A stretch of DNA of 64,000 bases from Pseudorhodobacter sp. MZDSW-24AT. Its GTDB lineage: Bacteria; Pseudomonadota; Alphaproteobacteria; Rhodobacterales; Rhodobacteraceae. Each line of letters starts with the position of its first letter. The stretch's first letter is position 1. Under the pieces are notes generated by a model. It made no database searches. It was given only the letters and a program-made list of their open reading frames with translations, and had not been told where the DNA came from. The stretch lies in assembly GCF_002794355.1 (NCBI RefSeq), contig NZ_PGOI01000002.1:248001-312000 (forward strand). The letters are read 5' to 3'. The translations under genes and the position numbers were made by a program. Positions 21,465 to 28,434 of this stretch are shown piece after piece.

Positions 21465-23858
21465 CTACAGCGCCGAGGTCACGTTCCAGACGTCTTTCAT
21501 GTAACTGCGAATGGTGCGGTCCGAGGAAAAGAACCCGGAGCGTGCCGTGTTCAAAGCCGCCATTTTCACCCAATTGTCCCGATCGGCATAGGCGGTATCC
21601 ACCTTGGCCTGTGCTTCATCATAGGCGTCGAAGTCACTGGCCACGAGGAAATAATCGTGATGCCAGACGCGATGCACCAGATCGTGATAGCGGCCCTTGT
21701 CCTCCGGGCTAAAGCGCCCTTCGGCGATCATCTGAAGCACGTCTTGCAGCGTTTGGCTCGCCTCAATCGCCTTGCGGGCGTGGTCCGGGTCTTGGCGGCG
21801 GGCCATCGCCTGTTCGGTCGTCATCCCGAACAGGAAGAAGTTTTCATGCCCGACCTCTTGCAAGATCTCCACATTCGCGCCGTCCAAAGTGCCAATCGTC
21901 GGCGCCCCGTTGATCATGAACTTCATGTTCCCGGTGCCCGAGGCTTCTTTGCCGGCCGTCGAAATCTGCTCGGACAGATCCGCCGCCGGGATCAACCGCT
22001 CTGCCATCGAGACGTTGTAATTGGCCGGATAGACGATCTTGAGCAAGTCACCGCTGACCGGATCGTTGTTAATAACCTGCGCCACGTCGTTGATAAGGCG
22101 GATGATTTCCTTGGCCACCGCATAGCCCGGCGCAGCCTTGCCACCAAAAATCTTGACGCGCGGCACCCAATTTGCGTTCGGATTTTGCTTGATCGCTTCC
22201 CAATGACCGATGGTTTGCAGGATGTTCAAAAGCTGGCGCTTGTATTCATGGATGCGCTTGATCTGCACGTCGAACAGCGCGTCTGGGTTGACGGTGATGC
22301 CTTCATGACTTGCCAGCCAATTCGACAACTCCACCTTGTTCCGGCGCTTGGCGGCATCAAACTCTTTGCGGAAGGCTTTGGTATTGATGGGCTTTTCCAG
22401 ACCCTTGAGCTGGTCCAGATCAGCCTCCCAGCCCGATCCGATGCTGTCGGTGATCAGGTCGGACAGTGGTTTGTTGCACATCTTCAGCCAGCGGCGCGGT
22501 GTCACGCCATTGGTCTGGTTCACGATCCGGTCCGGGTGCAGCGCGTGCAACTCGGGGAAAAGGTTCTTCTTCACCAGATCCGAATGCAGGGCCGACACGC
22601 CGTTCACCTTATGCGCCATGATGAAGGCCAATTCGCCCATCCGCACCTCATGGTGTTTGACGATACCCACATAATGTGGACGGCTGTGGTTCTCGGTCCG
22701 GTGCCAATGGTCGATCTGTTCGACGATCTGCATGTGGCGCGGCAGCACATTGCCAAAGGTGAAGGTGGCCCAACGCTCCAACGCTTCGGGCAGCAGGGTG
22801 TGGTTGGTATAGCCAAGGCAGGCGCGCGCCACTGGCAGCGCCTCCTCAAAGGGCATCCCGTGCTCATCGACAAGCAGACGCACCAGCTCTGGCCCCGCAA
22901 TTGCAGGGTGGGTGTCGTTCATCTGGATCGCCACGAAATCCGGCAGCTTGCGCAAATCGGATTGCGAGGCGAGGAAACGGCGCAGAATATCCTGCAAAGC
23001 GGCCGAGGTCAGGAAAAACTCCTGCTTCAGACGCAACTCCTTGCCCTGATAGGTGGTGTCATCCGGATAAAGCACCCGGCTCAGCGTGCGGGCCAAGGCT
23101 TCGGGCTCTGCCGCCGCGGCGTAATCGCCCCGATTGAAACGGTCGAGGTCAAACATGGTGGTGGGCAGCGCCCCCCACAGCCGCAACGTGTTGGCCCATT
23201 TGCCCTGCCAACCCACCACAGGCGTGTCATGGGCCGACGCCACCACAGTTTCGCCCGGCATCCACACATCCCGCCCGTCGCGCCGTTCCATGTGCCCCTT
23301 GAAGGGGATCACATAAGCCGCCTCGGGGCGTGCAAACTCCCACGGATGCGCCTGCTTCAGCCAATCCTCCGGCGTCTCCACCTGACGCCCGCCTTCAAAG
23401 CGCTGGCGGAAGAGCCCATGTTCATAACGGATGCCATAGCCATAGGCCGGGCATCCCAGCGTGGCCATCGACTCCATGAAGCACGCGGCCAAACGGCCAA
23501 GGCCGCCGTTGCCAAGCGCCGCATCCGGCTCATCCTCGATGATCCCACGAAACTCTTGCCCGAAGCTTGCCATCGCTTCCTGCGCCTGCTCGCGCAGACC
23601 CAGGTTCACGGTCGCATCTTCCAACAGACGCCCGATCAGAAATTCCATCGACAGGTAATACACCCGCTTGTGATCGGCCGCCCATGTCTTGCGGGTAGAC
23701 GCAAACCACGGCTCCATGATCTGATCGCGGACGGCATAGGACAAGGCCATGCGCCAATCATAGGTGCTGGCATGTTCTGGGTCCTTGCCCAGCGTAAAAG
23801 CCAGATGCCGCAGGATGTTCGCTTTCAACGCAGTCGGGTTGGGGCTCAGATCATTCAC
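21465..23858 (-). CDS. glgP: Glycogen phosphorylase
   Basis: A GT35 phosphorylase of about 797 residues releasing glucose-1-phosphate from glycogen. The PLP-binding lysine is in GTGNMKFMINGAPTIGT, and NDTHPAIAGPELVRLL and NQTNGVTPRRWL are conserved. The start is uncertain: the frame opens at 23936, but no ATG lies near the conserved ILRHLAFTLGKDP. I chose the GTG at 23858 because GGAA lies 6 nt upstream and the length fits; a GTG at 23870 is the alternative. It is the first gene of the glgPBCAX-pgm operon, preceded by a LacI-type palindrome. Confidence 0.94.
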   Translation of the reverse strand: MNDLSPNPTALKANILRHLAFTLGKDPEHASTYDWRMALSYAVRDQIMEPWFASTRKTWAADHKRVYYLSMEFLIGRLLEDATVNLGLREQAQEAMASFGQEFRGIIEDEPDAALGNGGLGRLAACFMESMATLGCPAYGYGIRYEHGLFRQRFEGGRQVETPEDWLKQAHPWEFARPEAAYVIPFKGHMERRDGRDVWMPGETVVASAHDTPVVGWQGKWANTLRLWGALPTTMFDLDRFNRGDYAAAAEPEALARTLSRVLYPDDTTYQGKELRLKQEFFLTSAALQDILRRFLASQSDLRKLPDFVAIQMNDTHPAIAGPELVRLLVDEHGMPFEEALPVARACLGYTNHTLLPEALERWATFTFGNVLPRHMQIVEQIDHWHRTENHSRPHYVGIVKHHEVRMGELAFIMAHKVNGVSALHSDLVKKNLFPELHALHPDRIVNQTNGVTPRRWLKMCNKPLSDLITDSIGSGWEADLDQLKGLEKPINTKAFRKEFDAAKRRNKVELSNWLASHEGITVNPDALFDVQIKRIHEYKRQLLNILQTIGHWEAIKQNPNANWVPRVKIFGGKAAPGYAVAKEIIRLINDVAQVINNDPVSGDLLKIVYPANYNVSMAERLIPAADLSEQISTAGKEASGTGNMKFMINGAPTIGTLDGANVEILQEVGHENFFLFGMTTEQAMARRQDPDHARKAIEASQTLQDVLQMIAEGRFSPEDKGRYHDLVHRVWHHDYFLVASDFDAYDEAQAKVDTAYADRDNWVKMAALNTARSGFFSSDRTIRSYMKDVWNVTSAL

Positions 23859-24022
23859 ATCGGGTTCCACAGTTAGGGGTGGCGGCGGGCTGGACCAAGG
23901 GTAAACATCTACAAAGCAGGGTAAAGCGCCCCGCACCGTCCTGCAAACCCCGGCCCGTCACAACGCAAAGCCTTTGACCAACTGTTATCGCAACCGTGGC
24001 GCAAAAGCACGGAATTTAAATT

Positions 24023-24051
24023 TCAATATTTCAGAGCTTTACACTTTTCAA
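24023..24051 (-). promoter_or_regulatory. Possible glg operon promoter
   Basis: On the minus strand, TTGAAA (24051-24046), a 17-nt spacer and TATTGA (24028-24023). The -35 is inside the palindrome, so a bound repressor would block it. The -10 is weak, and the leader to glgP would be about 155 nt. Confidence 0.4.
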
Positions 24052-24064
24052 AGCGCTTTGAAAA
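24045..24064. promoter_or_regulatory. 20-bp palindromic operator upstream of glg operon
   Basis: A perfect palindrome, TTTTCAAAGCGCTTTGAAAA, with the central CG and A/T-rich arms typical of LacI-family operators (AAAGCGCTTT core). It is 187 nt upstream of the chosen glgP start. No LacI-family gene is in the window, so the regulator would be encoded elsewhere. Confidence 0.7.
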
Positions 24065-24415
24065 ACCTGCCTTGCCAGCGCGGGTGAGTCCGCCCTCACG
24101 CCATCGCGTCAAAACGCCTGCCTGATCCAAGGGCATCCGTGCTTGAAAGGCAGCACCGCAGGAACGATGCAGCCCTGAGCGCAGCTCCTTCGTCACACGA
24201 CATCCGCCAAGATCTTGCAGCCTGCGGCAGTGCGGACGAGGTCACGCCGGTGCGCGCAAGGCGGCTTAGCACCTATGAAAGCGGGCTAAGGCGGTTCGAT
24301 TCGGCGGTGCGGCTTCGTTGGGCCCGTCTGGCCTCGATAAACCCCACCGCTCCACCGCGTTTCGCACGAAACTTGGTCATGGAATGCACATTTTTCCGCG
24401 CCCCGCCTTTCACAG

Positions 24416-24429
24416 ATGATCTGGATCAA
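24416..24429. promoter_or_regulatory. FNR/FnrL-like box upstream of nsrR
   Basis: ATGAT-CTGG-ATCAA matches the FNR consensus TTGAT-N4-ATCAA in 9 of 10 positions. It is centred about 62 nt before the nsrR start codon. It would fit oxygen- or NO-dependent control by a CRP/FNR-type regulator. Confidence 0.5.
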
Positions 24430-24484
24430 TTCGGCGGATCGCAGAGCGCGGCATCTTGCGCCCCACCCAGCACGGAGAACGCGC

Positions 24485-24919
24485 ATGCGACTGACCACCC
24501 GAACCAATCTCGCCATGCGGACGCTGATGTTCTGTGCCGCCAACCCCGATCGGATCGTGCGCAAGCGCGAAGTGGCCGAGGCCTGCAATGCCAGCGAAAA
24601 TCATCTGGCGCAGGTCATCCATCTACTGGCCCAAAGCGGCTATCTTCACACCTTGCGCGGCCGGGCCGGGGGATTGATGCTGGGGCGCCGCGCCGATCAG
24701 ATCCGTGTCGGCACCGTGGTCCGTCAGTTCGAGGCCAGCTTACCCTTCGCCGAATGCTTTACGGGATCAGAGTGCAATTGCCCGCTGGTCGGTGCCTGCC
24801 GCCTGAAAGGCGCCCTCGCCCAAGCGCTTGAGGCGTTTTACGCAAGCCTCGACACCATCACCTTGGCGCAATTGATGCAGAACAACACCGATCTGACCAG
24901 CCTTCTCAGGGTTGCCTGA
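24485..24919 (+). CDS. nsrR: Rrf2-family regulator, NsrR-like
   Basis: A 144-residue Rrf2 winged-helix repressor. The N-terminal MRLTTRTNLAMRTLMF, helix-turn-helix EACNASENHLAQVIHLL and RGRAGGLMLGR resemble NsrR, the nitric-oxide sensor. Candidate Fe-S ligands are C91, C97, C99 and C105, in the spot and pattern NsrR uses (the last in ACRLKGAL). GGAGA precedes the ATG. An FNR-like box lies upstream. No denitrification or flavohemoglobin gene is adjacent, so targets are elsewhere. IscR or RirA are less likely from the spacing of the cysteines. DUF808 follows convergently. Confidence 0.75.
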   Translation: MRLTTRTNLAMRTLMFCAANPDRIVRKREVAEACNASENHLAQVIHLLAQSGYLHTLRGRAGGLMLGRRADQIRVGTVVRQFEASLPFAECFTGSECNCPLVGACRLKGALAQALEAFYASLDTITLAQLMQNNTDLTSLLRVA

Positions 24920-24928
24920 GCCGGCGCG

Positions 24929-25897
24929 TCAATGCCCTGCCTTGCGCCCCGTCACCGCGGCCCAGACGGGCAGGATCACCCGCGTGGCGAGCGGGATCAG
25001 CACAAGGCCAAGCGCCAGACCGAAAAGGCCATCCATCACCGCCTTTGCCATCCATTCAGCCGCCCCCGGCGCGTGCGGCACGCTTTGCCCGGCCAGCACG
25101 GCCCAGTCGTGAATATGGTGGCCAACCCAGCCGAAGCCCAATTCCTCCAGCCCGTGGATCACGATGGAACCGCCGACCCACAGCATGGCCAGCGTCCCTA
25201 CCAGCGACAAGACCGCCAGCAGTTTGGGCATAAAGGCCACCAGCCCGCGCCCGATGCCGCGCCCTGCCCCGGTGCGGCCAGCGGCGGCCATGTGCAGCCC
25301 CACATCATCCATTTTCACGATCAGCGCGACGGCCCCGTAGACCACCACCGTGATCGCAATGCCCACCACCGCAAGCGTGATGGCTTCCATCCAGAGTGTG
25401 CTTTGCGGGATGGCGGCAAGTGCGATGGTCATGATCTCGGCCGACAGGATGAAATCGGTCTTGATGGCTCCGGCGATCTTTTCTTCTTCCAGATGCGCCG
25501 GGTCTCCGGGCGCAAGATCTGCCGCCACCACCGCGTCCCCATGCGGGAACAGCACGTGAAACACCTTTTCTGCCCCTTCAAAGCACAGATAGGCGCCGCC
25601 AAGCATCAACAGCGGCGTGATCGCTTGCGGCAGAAACGCCTGCAACAGCAGCAGCGCCGGCAGCAAAATCACCAGCTTGTTGCGGACAGAGCCAAGCGCG
25701 ATGCGCCAAATGATCGGCAACTCCCGATCCGCCGAAAACCCGGTGACATATTTCGGCGTCACCGCAGCATCGTCGATCACCACACCCGCTGCCTTGGCGC
25801 CCGCCTTTGCCGCCGCCGCGGCGATATCATCCACCGAGGCGGCCGCCACCTTGGCGATCGCGGCCACGTCATCCAGCAAAGCCAGCAAACCGCTCAT
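24929..25897 (-). CDS. DUF808 (YedI-like) membrane protein
   Basis: A 322-residue inner-membrane protein of the DUF808/YedI family, function unknown. It opens MSGLLALLDDVAAIAKVAAAS with an Ala-rich helix, has an amphipathic N-terminal part of about 75 residues, and then about six hydrophobic helices (for instance LVILLPALLLLQAF near 80 and ITLAVVGIAITVVVYGAVAL near 180). GGGAG precedes the ATG at 25897. It is convergent with nsrR (9-nt gap) and divergent from gap. Nothing in the sequence points to a substrate. Confidence 0.85.
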   Translation of the reverse strand: MSGLLALLDDVAAIAKVAAASVDDIAAAAAKAGAKAAGVVIDDAAVTPKYVTGFSADRELPIIWRIALGSVRNKLVILLPALLLLQAFLPQAITPLLMLGGAYLCFEGAEKVFHVLFPHGDAVVAADLAPGDPAHLEEEKIAGAIKTDFILSAEIMTIALAAIPQSTLWMEAITLAVVGIAITVVVYGAVALIVKMDDVGLHMAAAGRTGAGRGIGRGLVAFMPKLLAVLSLVGTLAMLWVGGSIVIHGLEELGFGWVGHHIHDWAVLAGQSVPHAPGAAEWMAKAVMDGLFGLALGLVLIPLATRVILPVWAAVTGRKAGH

Positions 25898-25962
25898 TCT
25901 GTCACTCCCTGCGCAGCTTCGTTTGTAGCGGATGCCGCTGTCCAAGGCAAAGGCCGCAACAC

Positions 25963-25993
25963 GTTAGCGCAAACAGCGAAAGTTTGCGCTAAC
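25963..25993. promoter_or_regulatory. Paired CceR-like operators upstream of first gap gene
   Basis: GTTAGCGCAAAC (25963-25974) and its exact reverse complement GTTTGCGCTAAC (25982-25993) face each other across 7 bp. Each is a near-palindrome of the TTAGCGCTAA type, as reported for the LacI-family regulator CceR of Rhodobacter. A GATAAT -10-like hexamer follows at 25999-26004. Confidence 0.65.
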
Positions 25994-26075
25994 ACACTGA
26001 TAATTATTCATTTTTGATCTATGCATGGATCGCTTCGCCTTGTAACCGACACTCATGTTCACGCAGGAGAGGCGC

Positions 26076-27077
26076 ATGACCATCACCGTCGGCATCAATG
26101 GCTTTGGCCGCATCGGGCGTTGCACGCTCGCGCATATCGCAGAGTCCAACCGCAACGATGTGCAGGTTGTGGCCATCAACGCCACCGGGCCTATTGAAAC
26201 CAATGCGCATCTTCTGAAATACGATTCGGTGCATGGCCGCTTCCCCGGGATGATCAAGGTAAGCGACACCACGCTGGATCTTGGCCGGGGTCCGATCCGG
26301 GTGCAAAGCACCTATGACCCGACCGAACTGGACTGGGACGGTGTCGATGTGGTGCTGGAATGCACGGGCAAGTTCAATGACCGCGACCGCGCCGCCGTGC
26401 ACCTGTCGCGCGGGGCCAAACGGGTTCTGGTCAGCGCTCCCGCAAAACGTGCCGATCTGACCGTGGTCTACGGTGTCAACCACCGCCACCTCACACCCGC
26501 GCATCATGTGGTGTCAAACGGGTCCTGCACGACCAACTGCCTTGCCCCGCTGGCCAAGGTGCTGAACGACGCCATCGGCATCGAGTCTGGCATCATGACC
26601 ACGATCCACAGCTATACCGGCGATCAGCCCACGCTCGACCGCCGCCACAAGGATCTTTACCGCGCCCGCGCCGCCGCCATGGCGATGATTCCCACCACCA
26701 CGGGGGCTGCCAAGGCCTTGGGCGAAGTGCTGCCCGAACTCGCCGGCAAACTCGACGGCACCTCGCTGCGTGTCCCCACCCCCAACGTGAGTGCCGTAGA
26801 CCTCACATTCATCGCCGCCAAATCGGTGACGGTCGACGATGTCAACCAGATCGTGCGTGAGGCTTGTGCCGGTTACATGGGCATGGTCATGGCCTATGAT
26901 CCAGAACCCAAGGTCTCGATCGACTTCAACCATACGCCGCAGTCGTCCATCTTCGCCCCCGATCAAACCCGGGTCGTGGGACGTTCCGTTCGCGTGCTGG
27001 CATGGTATGACAATGAATGGGGCTTTTCTTGCCGAATGGCCGATGTGGCCGGGGTGATGGGCCGTTTGTTGCACTAA
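26076..27077 (+). CDS. gap: Glyceraldehyde-3-phosphate dehydrogenase, GapB-like cofactor loop
   Basis: A 333-residue phosphorylating GAPDH. The Rossmann motif is INGFGRIGR; the catalytic Cys is C151 in SNGSCTTNC, and the sugar-binding [10 protein letters not shown] and TGAAKALGEVLPEL are intact. The residue that normally decides NAD preference is Ala36 (VAINATG) instead of Asp, as in NADP-preferring GapB enzymes, so this copy may serve gluconeogenic or biosynthetic flux. AGGAGAG precedes the ATG at 26076. A 47-residue membrane protein gene and a second GAPDH follow; paired CceR-like operators lie upstream. Confidence 0.95.
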   Translation: MTITVGINGFGRIGRCTLAHIAESNRNDVQVVAINATGPIETNAHLLKYDSVHGRFPGMIKVSDTTLDLGRGPIRVQSTYDPTELDWDGVDVVLECTGKFNDRDRAAVHLSRGAKRVLVSAPAKRADLTVVYGVNHRHLTPAHHVVSNGSCTTNCLAPLAKVLNDAIGIESGIMTTIHSYTGDQPTLDRRHKDLYRARAAAMAMIPTTTGAAKALGEVLPELAGKLDGTSLRVPTPNVSAVDLTFIAAKSVTVDDVNQIVREACAGYMGMVMAYDPEPKVSIDFNHTPQSSIFAPDQTRVVGRSVRVLAWYDNEWGFSCRMADVAGVMGRLLH

Positions 27078-27107
27078 GGGGGCGCCGACCCCCGCAAGGG
27101 GGAAGAC

Positions 27108-27251
27108 GTGACCGACCGCATCGCGCTCAGTCTGGGCGCCGTGATCTTGGCGGCGCTTGTCGCAGATCTCGCGCTGAACCATGCAAGCGCCACACTGTTT
27201 CTTCTGGTGAAATTCGCCGATATGATCGAATGGCTGGCATTCTGGCGCTGA
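27108..27251 (+). CDS. Small single-span membrane protein, 47 aa
   Basis: A short gene between the two gap genes, starting at GTG (27108) after GGGGGAA and ending at TGA (27251). The protein begins MTDRIALSLGAVILAALVA, has a hydrophobic N-terminal half (about residues 5-24) and ends FADMIEWLAFWR. It lies 30 nt after the first gap and is probably co-transcribed with it. The clear ribosome site, plausible membrane segment and placement support a real gene. Similar short proteins near gap occur in Rhodobacterales as far as I recall. Function unknown; it might anchor or modulate a neighbour enzyme, but that is speculation. Confidence 0.65.
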   Translation: MTDRIALSLGAVILAALVADLALNHASATLFLLVKFADMIEWLAFWR

Positions 27252-27292
27252 TCGCGCCAGTCTGCCGTTGATTTTTGCCGCTGACTGGTGAT

Positions 27293-27305
27293 GTTAGCGC
27301 TAAAC
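27293..27305. promoter_or_regulatory. CceR-like operator upstream of second gap gene
   Basis: GTTAGCGCTAAAC contains the perfect 10-bp palindrome TTAGCGCTAA (27294-27303), 36 nt before the gap ATG. It has the same core as the pair at 25963-25993, so both gap genes are probably under one LacI-family regulator. Confidence 0.65.
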
Positions 27306-27339
27306 GTGACGGTCGAGTCGCATTTCAAAGGAGATTGCC

Positions 27340-28341
27340 ATGACGGTAAAGGTTGCCATCAACGGATTCGGGCGCATCGGGCGCAATGTGCTGCGCGCGA
27401 TCATCGAGTCGGGTCGCACCGACATCGAGGTGATTGCGATCAACGATTTGGGCCCCGTTGAAACCAATGCGCATCTGCTGCGCTTTGACTCGGTGCATGG
27501 CCGCTTCCCCGGCACTGTCACCACGGGTGAAGACTGGATCGATGCAGGCCGTGGCAAGATTCGCGTCACCGCCCTGCGCAACCCGGCCGACCTGCCGTGG
27601 AGCGATGTGGATGTGGTGATGGAATGCACCGGCATCTTCACGAGCAAGGAAAAGTGCCAAGCCCATCTGGAAAACGGCGCCAAGCGCGTGCTGATCTCCG
27701 CCCCCGGCGATGGCGCCGACAAAACCATCGTCTACGGTGTGAACCACGACACGCTCACCAAGGATGACCTTGTGGTGTCGAACGCCTCTTGCACCACCAA
27801 CTGCCTCTCGCCCGTTGCCTATATCCTGAACGAGGTGATCGGCATTGAAAAAGGCATGATGACCACGATCCACAGCTACACCGGCGACCAGCCCACGCTG
27901 GACACCATGCACAAGGATCTTTACCGCGGACGCGCCGCAGCGCTTTCGATGATCCCGACCAGCACGGGCGCCGCCAAGGCCGTGGGTCTGGTGCTGCCAG
28001 AGCTGAAAGGCAAGCTGGACGGTTTCGCGATCCGCGTGCCCACGCCGAACGTCTCGGTCGTGGATCTGAAGTTCATCGCCAAGCGCGAAACCTCGGTCGC
28101 GGAAATCAACGAAGCCATCAAGACCGCCGCCAATGGCAAATTGAAGGGCATTCTGGGCTATACCGAGTTCAAGAATGTCTCGGCAGACTTCAACCACGAC
28201 CCACATTCCTCGGTCTTCCACATGGACCAGACCAAGGTGATGGACGGCACCTTCTGCTCAATCCTGACATGGTATGACAACGAATGGGGCTTCTCGAACC
28301 GGATGGCCGATACCGCCGTCGCCATGGGCAAGCTGATCTGA
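27340..28341 (+). CDS. gap: Glyceraldehyde-3-phosphate dehydrogenase (NAD-type)
   Basis: A second 333-residue GAPDH. It keeps Asp36 (VIAINDLG), the usual NAD-selecting residue, and has catalytic C151 in SNASCTTNC, with [10 protein letters not shown] and [10 protein letters not shown] conserved. This is probably the glycolytic enzyme, while the paralogue upstream is GapB-like. AAAGGAGA lies before the ATG. The two are aligned end to end without gaps and share most core residues, consistent with duplication. A terminator follows after 27 nt. Confidence 0.96.
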   Translation: MTVKVAINGFGRIGRNVLRAIIESGRTDIEVIAINDLGPVETNAHLLRFDSVHGRFPGTVTTGEDWIDAGRGKIRVTALRNPADLPWSDVDVVMECTGIFTSKEKCQAHLENGAKRVLISAPGDGADKTIVYGVNHDTLTKDDLVVSNASCTTNCLSPVAYILNEVIGIEKGMMTTIHSYTGDQPTLDTMHKDLYRGRAAALSMIPTSTGAAKAVGLVLPELKGKLDGFAIRVPTPNVSVVDLKFIAKRETSVAEINEAIKTAANGKLKGILGYTEFKNVSADFNHDPHSSVFHMDQTKVMDGTFCSILTWYDNEWGFSNRMADTAVAMGKLI

Positions 28342-28368
28342 CGATCACACCTGTTGCGTCTATGTTTC

Positions 28369-28404
28369 GGGCCGGTCACCATTCGTGACCGGCCCTTCCT
28401 TTTT
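28369..28404 (+). terminator. Terminator after second gap gene
   Basis: A perfect 11-bp stem GGGCCGGTCAC/GTGACCGGCCC (28369-28379 with 28385-28395) with loop CATTC, followed by TTCCTTTTT. Confidence 0.85.
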
Positions 28405-28434
28405 CTCGGAAGCACAAAGGGTTATCACCGCCGC

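Larger units (their letters stand above)
23859..24484. other. Gene-free stretch between glgP and nsrR
   Basis: About 626 bp between divergent genes. It holds the glg palindrome and a possible glgP promoter (24023-24064), an AT-rich patch, and a near-consensus FNR-type box (24416-24429) in front of nsrR. From 24065 to 24410 I see no gene: an open frame there continues into nsrR in the wrong frame and has no recognisable protein character. Confidence 0.6.

Noticed and set aside
24139..24831. 230-codon plus-strand frame over the glg-nsrR gap
   Set aside because: It continues into nsrR in another frame, lacks a ribosome site and shows no domain.
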